Shown: positions 24,384-37,300, counted from the first letter of the stretch. The stretch is DNA of 64,000 nt from Litoditis marina (GCA_964036275.1 OZ038435.1:19694793-19758792); one strand, 5' to 3'. Program-made: numbers and translations. Notes: generated by a model from the sequence alone, not told the origin.

Positions 24384-27300
24384 ATGAAGCTTCTGCAGCC
24401 GCTCAAATCGTTCGCCGAACCAGGTATAGTTGACATCATCCCTACTGGAACTTCTACAGTACTGTTTCGCATTTTCTAATGGCTCTTTTCTGATGCATTT
24501 TTGAACCTATTCAAAGAAATACCTCTGAATACCTATTCAAATAATTAATGATAATCAAATCTGAAAACTGTTGATCTTTTCGATTTGTAAACATGCTTAA
24601 ACCGTACATAAAGTTTTGTAATCTTACTGTCTTAGTATTGATTTAAACGACTACATCGTGAGTAATATGGAAATAAAACTCATATGAGCTTGAAATTCAC
24701 TTCATATGTTGAATAATTAGTGTTACGAAAATGGTGTTTTTTTTTGTTTTTCTAGGTTCGATAGCGTGTCTGTGGCTGAATGGTATTGATTCGGCCGTCA
24801 CTCCGTCATGGTACGGTCTCTGGAACAACGCCGCTCTGAAATAGGCCACTGACGGGGCTGCCAACAACATTCTCAAAAGGTGAGGAAAGATTCGAAAATC
24901 AATCAATAACATTAATATTAATATAATTTTTGTTTTCATTATAGGTTCTTTGCTAGCACAGGAAACATAGTAGATATGACCCCAACTAATTCCGAAACTT
25001 TCCGGTTATATAAGGGAATCACTAAGACCTTTTTCAATATTCATAGGGCTTCTGTTTTTTTGATTGATTTATTTACATGCAAGCATGTGAGATACATAGT
25101 TCTCTTTCGTGGGTGAGCGAATAACTTTCTTCTACGCTAGGACCTGGAACACAGTTTTGATCAAGAAGCATGTTAGGTAGAAACTACAGACTATAGAGTT
25201 CATACTACAAAGACAATTACACAAATTGTCATTGAGCAAACCGTCAGTTTGCCTATCGCATGTGGTTTCCCGACAGACTACACAGTTCATACTATAAAAT
25301 ACGAATTCACAAATACGGTTTTTAACGCCAAACTCGGATTTCGAAATTTCGAGTTTCGCGTTCGAATCGAATTCGAAAATCAAGTTTTTCGAGTTCAACT
25401 CGAGACTCGAAAACTCGGTTTTTTTAAATGCTGAAATTCCAACTCGAAAAACTTGAAATTCTCACACCATGAATAATTCGAAACTCGAAACTCGAAAAAC
25501 TCGAAATTTTCAACTAGAGTTCATACTACAAAGTACAATAACACACGTCATTCAGGACACCGGACGTTTGCCTACCGGATGTTGTTTCCGGTGACATGGA
25601 TTCGATATCGCCTTCGGTCCGGGAAGAACTCGAAAAGAAGAAAGTGCTTTGTATTGAAACACCGGATCAGAATGAGTCGGATTTTACAAAGGCATTGCGG
25701 CTAATCGCGCTCAGAGTAGAGAAGGAGGAGAAGGTATGCAGGAAGAGAGAGAGGGTTGAGAGAGAGAGAGGGTGCGAGAGGGAGAGAAATGAAGGAAGAT
25801 AGAAGCATAGAAAAAGAGTTGGTGGGAGGAAGGGGAGATATAAAGAAGTGGCATATGAGGCAAAAAAAGAAAAGGGTGAGAGAGTGAAACAAAAAAAGAG
25901 ATAAGAAACAGTTCGAGAAGGGAATTTGTCTAACTTTTTTTCATTCAGATTGATCGCATCATTGTGTTGGGTGGTTTCTCTGGTCGATTCGATCACACTT
26001 TGGGTAGTCTCAATACGATGTTCCTCATTTCGGCTGTGACCGAAAAGGAGCTCTACGCGCACGATGGACAGAACCTCATATGTGTACTGCAGAAGGTATG
26101 GTATAGACCACACCATTCCCACTGAGACTCCTACAGTATACATTCAAACTCGCTATTGACTGTTTTCTTAAGCGAACTTCAACTTGTTAGAACAGACTTC
26201 TCTTTATGATTAGGGTTCACAAATAATGGAACTTTTCAATATCTAATATCGGCTGTGACCGGAAAGGAGCTTTACGCGCACGATAGATGCCAAATTTATA
26301 GATCCAAATTTATAGGGGGTGCCAAATTTATAGATTTTGTCTCTCCCCGGAATCGAACCTGCGAGCAAACGATTCGTAGCTGGGCGATTATCACTGAACT
26401 ACACTAGTACATCAAATCAAATCAAAACAGATATTTATTACACAGTGTGTTATAACGGAACGAAAGTTTGGAACATAACTGAGTAGCCTCAGAATCAAAG
26501 ACGTGTGTCCATACACAGCGGAAATTGAGATACACCGTGCCCTCTCGCCTCTGTTGGCGACAACTATAATATTGTCTGTGACCTGAGGAAGGTATGATAG
26601 AAGATGATCAGAGCGAGTCTGTTTGTCGTAGTTGGATCTAAATAGACGACATGATTTCCGAATTTCATGAGTATTGATTTATTACGCGTGAAAACGTGGG
26701 AAAAATGTTTTCTCTATAATGTCAAAACTAGCTAGCGTCTGATTTCCGTGCAGTTCAAGAGAAATACATCTATTTTCATCAAACTGTTCTCCTCTGACCT
26801 TAACGGAAATGGACACCGTTCAGGGCAAGTATCGCATAGGAGTGGACCGGAGCCAACTGACCGGAAAATGCGGAATCGTTCCGTTTTGTCAGGAGAAAAC
26901 CGTTGTCACCACACACGGATTCAAATGGGACATGGGTAGGTCATCTATGGTAGGTAGAGACATGGGTACCTTTAAGGTTCAATGGGAACAACGATCAAAC
27001 TACAAAAGCGTACCAGGCGCTGTAGCGATCCCTCAAAAACCTCATGAGATATCTCATGAGTACTATAGTGAGTGCCAAACTGTCTCTTTCCGGAATCGAA
27101 CCTGCGAGCAAAAGTTTCGTAGCAGAGGGCTAACCACTGCTCTATTAGAGGGCATAGCCAGAAGGCTTTGGAATCGAAGGCGTGTGTACTTACACAGCGG
27201 AAAGTGAGATATACAGTACCCTTCCGCCTTTCCGTTGGCGACGACTGTATCTCCCGAACTTCTCTTGAGATTCTATATTTATATGCTTCAACATTGAAAT

Positions 27301-27541
27301 TTCCCGAGTAGCTCATGAGGTGTTCATGAGATTCTCATGAGAAACTCATACGAGGTTCTCATGAGGTTGGACGGGTTGCTGCCAGATCAGAGCAAACTCC
27401 ATCATTCCAGACCAACAAGAGGTGTGCATTGGAGGCTATTTCTCGACATCGAACGAAATAAATTGCAACTTTCTGACAGTTTGCACCACTTCTGCTCTCA
27501 TTTTCACAATGGAGGTCGAGGGAAGTGTACTCAACCAGTGA
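24384..27541 (+). CDS. tpk-1: Thiamine pyrophosphokinase, reading frame interrupted
   Basis: TPK transfers pyrophosphate from ATP to thiamine to make the cofactor ThDP in the cytosol. Exons: 24384-24423 (ATG), 24756-24879, 24945 to about 24971, 25556-25733, 25949-26095, 26824-26935, 27411-27541 (TGA). Visible motifs: ATDGAAN (usually ADGGxN), PDVVSGDMDSI, DQNESDFTKAL, LGGFSGRFDH, and the C-terminal domain GKYRIGV ... KCGIVPF, TTHGFKWDM, GYFSTSNEI. About 230 residues is near family length. Two problems: TAG at 24842-24844 interrupts exon 2 just before ATDGAAN, and the only obvious donor of exon 3 (ATA/GTAGAT) leaves a phase that does not fit exon 4. Either the gene is decaying, or there is a sequence error or readthrough. 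Repeats crowd the introns, and a CTCATGAG element ends ~25 bp before the last exon. Confidence 0.85.
25193..25515. repeat. Exon-edge duplication flanking a CTCGAAA element
   Basis: 25193-25275 resembles 25514-25598: both start AGAGTTCATACTACAAAG and run into a CAGTTTGCCTA / GACGTTTGCCTA segment, which in the right copy is the start of tpk exon 4. Between them lies a CTCGAAA-rich tract (25317-25515). The AGTTCATACTA word occurs a third time at about 25286. Confidence 0.65.
26244..26285 (+). pseudogene. Duplicated fragment of tpk exon 5
   Basis: ATCGGCTGTGACCGGAAAGG and the following GAGCTTTACGCGCACGAT repeat bases 26031-26065 of exon 5 with a few substitutions. No splice signals surround it. 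Confidence 0.7.
26311..26568 (-). repeat. tRNA-core MITE R1, interrupted by an insertion
   Basis: Ends TATAGGGGGTGCC and GGCGACAACTATA. The interior is interrupted at about 26405-26455 by AT-rich DNA (ATCAAATCAAATCAAAAC ... ACACAGTGTGTTATAAC) absent from other copies. Confidence 0.7.
27000..27386. repeat. CTCATGAG element split by an R1 MITE
   Basis: Left part 27000-27063 (CCCTCAAAAACCTCATGAG) and right part 27251-27386 (CTCATGAGGTGTTCATGAG) flank a minus-oriented R1 MITE at 27064-27250. The host element was therefore present first. Confidence 0.75.
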
Positions 27542-27654
27542 TATTCGAAAATGAACGTTAAACTAAACTTTTTTCGAACTGAATTTCTTCATTTTTTTCA
27601 TTTCTGAAACTTTTCTCTGCAAAGGTTCTTTAGAATAGATTGTAGGAGTTAATT

Positions 27655-28380
27655 TCAATTAGCGCTGCTCTTGTTTTCATAATGGAGATCAAGCAAATTG
27701 TATCCAACAGATGATATTCAGGAACAAAAATGAAACAAGAACTTTTATGTCTTTATAACAAAAATGTTTCTTGTCGAATATTTATTCATTAAAATCAGGT
27801 AAAGGATTTCGTTCGATTAAACCGTCGTTAAGCTGATAGTACAATATGAATATATGAATAATGCTCATTAAATGGTCAGACGGAAACTAGAGACCAGGTC
27901 AAGGGAAATACGCAGACACGATCAGTATCAACGTAGGTATGACAACGACTATGTTGCTCAGAATATCGATCGAATTTCTCTTTCTACTGCCTGGGCTTTT
28001 CTCTGATCATTTGAACTTCGCGGTCCCCACAACTCCCCGATTGGTCGGAATAGGTTCGGTACGGTAGCACCAGATCGCCACGCTTTCAGTATCTGGAACC
28101 ATACAGAATAGAGAAAAATAGTTTCATGAAATATCGCATCAGATATATTTTGTCCGCTTGATTCTAGTGAAATGTACCTTACCGTAAAAACAACTGAACT
28201 CAAAAACGATCCAGGCAAAAGAACGCCATGTTTCCCATGTTCGTTCACGTCTTATTTAACTTCATAGTCAATTTTCACGCTAGTTTTCTATACATGGTTC
28301 CATGTGTTTTTTTTTCACAATAGAGGTAATCAAGCAAATATTAGTTCAAAATGTTACTTTTCACTTACTTTACAAGTCTC
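27655..28380. other. Echoes of the tpk last exon and snf-like 3' end
   Basis: 27664-27720 resembles the end of the tpk coding sequence (GCTCT(C/T)(A/G)TTTTCA(C/T)AATGGAG then a TGATATTC block). A third, weaker match is at 28300-28340. Between them lies the minus-strand terminal exon of the symporter-like copy A. Confidence 0.5.
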
Positions 28381-31300
28381 CATGTTAGTCAACGTGTTGG
28401 TTAAAGACCAAGGGTCACGCCAACATTCAATATTAAAAGTGCACAAAATGGATTATTCATCCGTTTTACGGTTATGGGTGCTATTATAAGCTGAATTATG
28501 TGAAAACTAATGAGGACGACGAGTTTTCAGAAGTCTGTGTACTGTAACTGTTTATTATTTTGAATTGGCGCCTACGTAAAAATGCGCGGCGGTTGATTAC
28601 GTACGAGATGCGAGTCCTGGATCGGTCCGAAAAATAAGACGATGTCGCAAATTTTACTTTTTTCGGATTTATATGATTTCGTATTCTTGTCAGTTTCCTG
28701 TGTTTTCATAGTATTTTACGATTGAAATAGGAGAATTTATCGGGTACCTGTGGGCTGTTTCAGAATTATGCAATGTTGTTCAGAGCTCTAAACGCATCTT
28801 TCCCTGGTTTTCTGTATTCTTCACAAACAGTGTTTTCGATTACTGGGAAATAGAAATTGATAATATGAAAGATTGATAGGAAGGTAATAGAAGGAGAGAA
28901 ATCGTCTATGTTTTCGGATTATTTAATGTTGTTAAGCTCGAAATACTAGTTTTTTGATGGCTGTATTCCCCAACAACTTGTACAAATACAATATTTTATT
29001 CCATGTGCTGTCAGTTTTTGTTCGATCTTGTTATGCTCTTCATAAATTTGATTTTCGTGCAATAGCGCGCATATATGTCTGTACTACGGATTGCAGGTCC
29101 TGTTCACATTCACGCGGATGTGGATTCTGATGGTGTTGTTCTCGGCTCCTTCTCTTCTGTAATACTGGTGAGTTACCAAGTGTTAAATACGTTTCCAGCG
29201 TTATATCGTGAAATTTTCTTGCAAGTTTTCACTTTTTTACAAGGTTTGAGAGAATTAAAAACAAGTCAAGTTCATCAGTCTAGTTGCTGAATTTTTGCAC
29301 CAGTAAGGTGCAACAATTCTACGAGAAGTAGTCCGTTTTTACGTTTGAACAAGCTCAAAATGAATGATTTTGCATTTAACATAGATGACTTTCCTAGTTT
29401 CCGGCAAAAAATGACCCGTTTTCTTTAATTTTTTTTCGGCCGTTTGGACAACCTTACTGCCGTATGGCTGAACTTATTCCTTGTGCCCTAACCTTGATAT
29501 ACTAATCAATTTGAATCTAAAATAGGTTTCGGAGTTGGGTTCGTCCCAACTATCTGGAGCTTGTTTTTTTTCTAGACTTGAATATTCAAGAACTATACAT
29601 CTTATGATGTGGTTTGCAACTTGAATTAAGTTTTGAAAGAGGAGCCATTATAGGAATTATTGCTGATTACTGATCTTGTTTTCTATTGATTAGGCTTAAC
29701 AAAGATCAGTTCATCCGTCCTATCTTCAGAATTGGGATAGAGCTGGTTCATGGCTCTACTTCGTTGGTCGGTCGATCCATTTCCACCGCCAAACAATAAG
29801 CACCTCGCGGCAGCCCCTTCTACTCGAAAAACTTGGTTAGCTTGTTGTTTGACGTGATTGGTGAATTGGGTGACCGGTGTGCTTTTCTTTTATAGCCGGT
29901 TTTCATCAGTCGATGCATTTTGCAGTATAGATGCATGAAATACAAACTCAAAAGTTGATTTCAACACCGGTCACTCAGACACAGTGTAAAGCGGTGTAGT
30001 TCACACATATTTTTAGTTAAATCCAAAGTGTAAGCATGTTTGTGATTTGTTTTATATTATTAGAATTTGGATAATGTCTTAGCTATAACGTTCATGGTAA
30101 AGCTTCATTTAAAATTGAGTGAGAGTGATTCAAATCCGTATGACATTCTGCATGTCTGACTATTCTAGTACAGCTATGCCCGTTTTTTTTCGGTAGAACA
30201 AACGTGAGCTTTGTAAATAGCTGAAATATGAACCCATCCTGTTGATTTTCATATCATAATCGAAATGTAGTAACCACGTGCAATCGATTAACGCAATGGT
30301 AGTTAAAGTATCTGTGAAAACATTAGTAATTCTCATAGTCGAACACGAAATGCTTTTCTCCCGTTAGTGTCCTCTGTCCTGTTTCATCTTAGTATCATGA
30401 AATCATTGCCATATTTTGTAACATTTACATTGGTGTAAATATTCTATATAATTTTATTACTCATTCTTTTTTCCAGAATTAACTTTGAATGATAATAAAC
30501 GTTATTCGTGTACCCAGTTCGCGTATTTTTAAAGTGAAAAATAAATTATATACATGTTTATCAATGAACTAAACACTCGTATGAGAAAATACTGCTTGTA
30601 GCTCCGTTTCTTTCTCTGATGTGATTCCATGTGAAACGACAGCATCTGAAAGAAAATTTGAGACATTTCCAATTGTGATATAAAATATACATTATGAGTT
30701 GGGAATTCAGCCTGAACAAGCTGAACGAACCGGACTAACATATTGATTTGGTGATGTTTACCTGCTTTGTTTCTAGTGAACGACAGACATGTCATTTTAT
30801 GAAGATTATAGTGAGGTGGTCATGAGAACTGGCATTTTTTTCAGTTATACAAGTGAGGAAGATTGTTTGTTTTCAAAGCAAACAAGTTATCCGTTGTTCA
30901 ACTCTCTCAAATCACAACATTTCCCAGGTTTCAATACTACTATAAAGTGTAAAACAGCAGTGAATTTGAAGGTGTTGATGGTTGGTGTAACGTTTGTACT
31001 GTTTGTTGGACCTCTGATTATACAATTATACTTATAGACGGCTAATGAAAGTGGCAAGTCAGAGGAAAATATACAAACTTCGTTAGTAACTAACTTTCGA
31101 TGATTAAATGGCACTGCAATTTCTCGCCTAAACCATAGTTATAGTACACATTAGAAAAAAGTACACCGAGACTCACCCTCAAACACAGCAAAATCTTGGA
31201 AAGTGGAAGTGAAGATCACCAACCTAAAAGGAGATACTGTTGTTGACTCAAAGTTGACGTTCTTCAGAACAGTACACCAGAAATGTGAAAACTACAGATA

Positions 31301-34300
31301 TCTGTATTGACAATACGAGACCCAAAAGGAATCAGAATAGAATAGGAGGCTGAGCAAAACCGCAAATACGTTACTTAGACCTTTTTTGAGGTCGATACGA
31401 GGCATTCCTAATGATGAATAAGCTCAATTTTCACTCAACTTTCATAATCATTACTTTGTTGGAACTAATAAACATGAGTATCGATAATGCAAATGACAAA
31501 AAAATATGAGAAGGAAAAAAAGGTAGGAAAAGACGTTGTGAGAAAAAAGCCGTGAGAGCAAAAAACCCTCAAGTTACGGTACACTGAGAATGTCCGCAAT
31601 GCCACCGACTCAACTTAGAGATTTCTAGAGCGCTGACCCAATTCGAAAAATTTGGTCGGGAATGGATATCTCGCTTCTTTTGAAGTTGTGCACGTTGACG
31701 TTGACTTGCGTAGATCCAGCGGAAAAGAGCCCCGAGCCGAAGGATGGGAGAGGCGAACGCCCAAGCCCAGCTCTTTTCTTCGTACCGAAAACCCTTCGCG
31801 GTACATGAGAAACCACACCAGATGGACAGCAGCAGAGCAAAGACTGAAATAATTTTTGTAAATTTTGCAAGGTAGCATTGAAATCATAAGTAAATCTTTT
31901 CAACCCAAGTCGAAGCGCTAGTTCAAAGTAGAATACCATTTCTCTTTGTTAATTTTTCGTACTCAATGTTTTCTATTCTCCCAAAATTATTCAAAAAGTA
32001 AAAAACTTTTCAATTTTTGACATATTATTTTTCAAAACCAATTCTTGTAAATATAACTCACTTAAAATAATAATCCAAATGGAGCTCGACGAAACTTCAG
32101 TGGGCAGGACAGTGGAAGTAGACATGAGGGTACAGTTGGGAGCAGAAAACGGTTCCAGGCAAACGCAAGCGAAAGTGTCACGCGCCTTCTGCACACAAAT
32201 GCCACTTCCAGAACACTCGTTAAACGAAGAACACAGAAACTTCGATACGCGGGTCATTTCTCTAAATCGAATGTTTCAGCTGATATTATTTCCAGTAATA
32301 ATACAAAAACAAAGAGAATGTTCACGAAGTTGAAAGGGCAGAAAAGAAAAAAAATCGATTAGATCATCACGTGGATTGATCGCGCGGCAAAACACCGCGA
32401 ATGCGCTAGCACCAGTTTTGCGCCATGCACTGTAGTCGACGCTTCAAATATTCCAGCCCCAATGGAGGCCGATGGAGACATGGAGGTTGATAATCAGTTG
32501 AACAAACTGAAAGTGAGAGAAAGGACAGTAACACCATCCATACTTCAAGAGAGTGACCCCAGCTCGGATGAAGAAGATAACACCGTCCAATTCGTGGAAA
32601 GAAGACGTGTTGTAGATAGAACACAGAGAGCGAAGTTCTTCCAAAAACGCGAACTGTACCGCGGGAACAACCGTGGGTGGAAACAGGCTAATCCCCAAAG
32701 AGGAGGTCGTGGACACTCCCGCGGTTGGTCTCGTGGTGGTTCACACCGTGGAAATAGTAACCGTGGCTTTGCAGGCAGTTTCCGCGGAGGAAACCGAGGG
32801 ATGTACCCACAAAATGGGCAGTCTCGCGGAAACTTCCGGGGAAACTACGCGAACCAAGGCTACTCCTTCCAACCTCCCCAGCTGGTTCCAAGAGTACCCT
32901 TAGTCCCATTCCATCCTAGTACTCCAGTTATGAGTCAGGTGTACTATTATAATGTTCAAAATTAATAATGTAGTTTCTCAAAAACTAATCTTTGTCATTT
33001 TAGTTTCAACTTATCAACAACTTTTGGATTTTTTTTTTAAATATATCTTCATCAAAACAAAACTGTTTTCTTGTAATGTTCACATCCCATGGTAATAAAT
33101 CTATAACACACCAAAAGTGTCTAATTTTTTGTTTATAGTACTCAATATTTCTCGTCTATTGTGTTGTTAAGTCGAGACCCATAAGGTCTCTTTTATTTTA
33201 CTTTCAGGACAGCCACTTCCAGGAGTTCCACCTTCCAGAGCAGTCAGCATTCGCGGGAGCTCAGCACTCTAACGAAGGGGGATGTCGTGTCCTAGAGGGT
33301 CAGCGCGGGGGCGTGGCCCGAAGAGCGGAGAGATGCGGGTGCCTGGACCTTGGGCTGCGGCTGTCTAATATCTTACTATCATATAATAAACTATATTAAC
33401 TATACTTGTATTTGTATCTTCTATAATATGACCAACCATACATATACAATACGTTAGATTGGCGTCTGAGGAGCTAACGGTCACCGAAGCGCCCGGGTTC
33501 CCAAATAGGTTACTGTCAGTCTGATCAGCTGGTGGCAACGTTATTTCACGATATCCTGTAGAAAAAAACTGTAACGGACACAGTTTCTTCTAGAGTTGTC
33601 AAACGAGTTGGAAGTTCTGAGTAGTTTCGAGTTATCGAGTGTCTCGACTTCCGAAGTGTTATTTTTCGAGTGGAGTTTCGGTTTCAAATTTGATCGGGTT
33701 AATACCAAATTTGCTGTTTTTCCGTTTTTCTCACCAAACCGAACCGAACTGGAAATTCTACAAATACATTATCACTGGAGTTCTCAATCAATTGGAAACA
33801 TTCTAGTTTTTATTTCTTATTCAAATTGTCTCGACTGGAAAACTCTCGATTCGGAGTCTCGTGTTCGATGTTGACCTCGCCCGTTCTCTCACGGCGTTTT
33901 CCGCCGCCACATTAGAGTTGGCGCGGACCGCGATCGTTCATTCGACCGCAACGCGACACGCGAACGCGTGATTCACGTGCCAATTATGGCTTCACGTGCC
34001 AAGAAATGATTTCGATGAACTAGGAAGTCCGGGCAGTGTGCAGCATGTGCACACTCACGGGAGAAGGCGGGGTCTCGCCACGACAGTTTTTCGGTTGTGC
34101 ACCTGCTGCATACTGCTCGCAAAATTAGGTTGTCCGAGAATACTGTGCCCTACCGAGTTCTCTGTCATCGCCGTAATATTGGCCATAAGTCGTCGGCCGC
34201 CATAGAAAAAACACACGAAAACCACTTCCAAAAGAACAATCGAGGTGACCAAAACGGGGAAAATCACGTTGTGAAGACCGATCAGCGTGTCGATTGCGCT

Positions 34301-37300
34301 CTGGAATGAGATTGTGATAGAGGCCGTATGAACGTACCGTTCGTTATAGTTGTCGCTTGAAGAAAGGCGGGGGTATACTGTACATCGCACTTTGTGCTGT
34401 GTAAACATATATATATATACGATTCAGCAGCAGGGTTGGTATGAGAACAGTTAGTGTAGCGGTTACCGTCCGCGCCTCCTACACTTTTGGGTCCAGTTAG
34501 AGTCTCACATGAGGCGAATGTTATATAAATTTGGCACGCGCTATACATCCTAACGACTAACCTGCGCCTCTTTGAATGAAACCCTATTTATCTGCACTGC
34601 AACCCCTCTGAGACCTGAGTGTGACCTAATACTGTGCGAAATAGATACTTAGAGGTGTCAGTGTCATGTATAGTTCGTTTCAACCATCGATAGAAGCCAG
34701 TTACAGTACATTTTAGTGGGCGGAGTTAATTATGCTGGAAAGTTGCCAAAGTTCTCAACAGCGACCACCCTACTCAAAATAATGCATAAGCTGGGAATCG
34801 AACTCAGCTCTGCTAGGTGGCGCGGCGCACACAAGCAACCAACCATCTGAGCATGATTGCAAAAACTGAAAACAGTGATACCCAATCATCTTTTCTGACC
34901 GTTTTTCAAAGCAAATCTTATCGCACAAAAAGTTGTTTTAATTACTCCCTGATTACTTGATAACTTTTTTAGCCCAAAATATGTGCAAAAATCTCAAAAT
35001 AACCACTTTTCGATATTTTATTTGTAATGAAAAGACTGGCAAGCTGCCAGATCAATTGCCTGCAATGTAGGGTGCGCTCGACCAGCATGGCTGACTACTA
35101 TCGATGGTTGAAACGAACTGTAAGTTTCATGTAATACTGATGTTGGATGAGGGGTCCAAAACAGTACTCACAATTTGAATAACACTAAATGTGTACCAAA
35201 ATTAGAACTACAGTTTATAAAACATAGTTTTCTGGTGGGAAAGTAACACGAATCTAAATTACCTCTGAAAACAGCGGAAACATTAGAATACTGGCGATTG
35301 CACACACAAAGAAGACAATGACTTTCGCGGTTTGCTGCCCAAACATCATTTCGAACTTCTCGGTCGTGACAGAAGTGTAGTATTCCATTTGAACCACCTG
35401 TAACGAGATGATATGGTAGATGAAAAAGTAATGTTGTGTTCAGGAACGAACAAAAGAAAGTGCGATAGGCTTGAGACTAATCGGACGGTCACAGACTGAA
35501 ACCTAGACAGTTCAATTAACAAAACGTTCAAATCAAGATGTTTCTGCATGAGTCTATTCGAATAAATATATCGAAATCAAAAAAAGAACAGAATATAAAG
35601 TTCTGTGTGTTCGAAGCTGGAGATTACATTACACAAATAAACCTCATAAACTGAATAATAATGAAATAAACAAACTTGTTGACGTCAATAGCGTTGTGAA
35701 AGAAGAAAACACTGAGATAACTTAGTGAAAAATACCGTAGCGACAGTGTAGAAAGAAACGATTGAAGGAACCAACCTTGCCGACCAACAGCACGAGCAAG
35801 ATCATGAGACAGAATACAAACACGAGAAACACCTCGTGTGACCCGTACAATTGCAGTGTTTGCAGCATCACAGAAAAGTGGAGATGTGGCACGAAGTGGG
35901 AGAAGATTGGTGACTCGAAGGCACTCGCGGCTGAAATGGAGTGAATTCGATACTGAGGTAACCGGGCCGGTTTTCGGTAACCTGTTTGCTGGTTATTTGA
36001 GTGTGAAACCGGTCGGTAGCCTGAAATTCACCGCAAAGTTGGATTAATATTGTAGTTTACCTGGTAACTGCATTTTGATTTCTACTTTCCGGCTACCTAC
36101 TCAGGTATCTTTGGAAAAGTGCTGAAAAGTGAACAAAAATCGAACACTCTTCCCTCTTTCTTTTCCTTCTCTATTTTCTCTTTGTCTCTCCCCCCCCCCC
36201 TTCTTTCTAATCATCTCACTGAAAGTATTCCACGCGTCCGCATCTCCCTCCGTCAGTTCCAATAGAAAAGAATCCATGCTCGAAATATAGAAGAAAGCAT
36301 AGAAGAAAGATAGAAAAGTCATAAAGACGGCCACCACCATTATATCCCTGAAGACAAAAAACGGTTATATAGTCAGTTACACAGTCACGTGAAACATGTT
36401 GTACACATCAGAGCTCAGAAACGTGCAATAACGAAGTGCACGATACTTCATTAGAATGCCAACTTCGTGTGACTATTCCTTTTACTTGTATACGGCGAGA
36501 ATGCGTCCGTGAGCGGACCCGGCACGAACTGGTAACAAAGCTTATCCGTGTTGATCAACGTACAGTCCATCTAGTTGATGATACTATGTATAGTGGGTGC
36601 CAAATTCATAAATTTCGGTCTCTCCCCAGAATCGAACCTGCGAGCTAAATATTCGTAGCAGGCCGCTAACCACTGCGCTATTAGAGCACATAACGGTCAA
36701 GCTTCAGAATCGAAGACATGTGTGCGCACACAGCGGAAAGTGAGATATACAGTAACCTCCCCTTTTCCGTTGGCAACAACTATAAATAAGAATGAATCAA
36801 AATAATATGACAGAAAATGCAAATTAGTTCTTTGTTAACGCCAGCTAATGTGTATCGTATAGTTGCCGGAATATTCTATCTCATTTCGCTCTACGGACCT
36901 CCATCCAGGCTGGGTACAAGAAACTAAGCTGTGGTGTTTGAGCGTGCTTTTGTAGTGTGGCTTGTCTTCAAGTTTCTGCTGTGTTCAACTGCAGCTCATT
37001 CCCGACTTTCGAATTGTGCTCACCTGACCAAATTATTGTGGAATCTGTTCTGGGCTCCCAAAAATATCAGCCGACCGGTGCCCAACTTCATCACTCGCAT
37101 CATCTGTAAATGCATTCAATAATAACATAAATGATCTAGTAAATCTCCCGATAGTTTGGCTCTACTCATCAGACGTAGGCAGGGTGTGGGATTAAATTGT
37201 TGACTTTACCTAGGCGGTATAAAAGTTTTCAGTACTAGAATAATTGATGAAACTGAGTGCGTATGCTGGAAGATTCCGGCACCTTCATCCCATCCTGCGT

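Noticed and set aside
25667..26143. 158-residue minus-strand open frame, the second longest uninterrupted frame in the window
   Set aside because: It is antisense to tpk exons 4 and 5 and to the GAGAGA-rich intron between them. Composition is Ser/Leu/Phe low complexity.
32688..32909. Minus-strand frames (32406-32909) opposite the RGG protein
   Set aside because: Shadow of the RGG coding sequence; the plus frame has the biased, meaningful composition and a start context.
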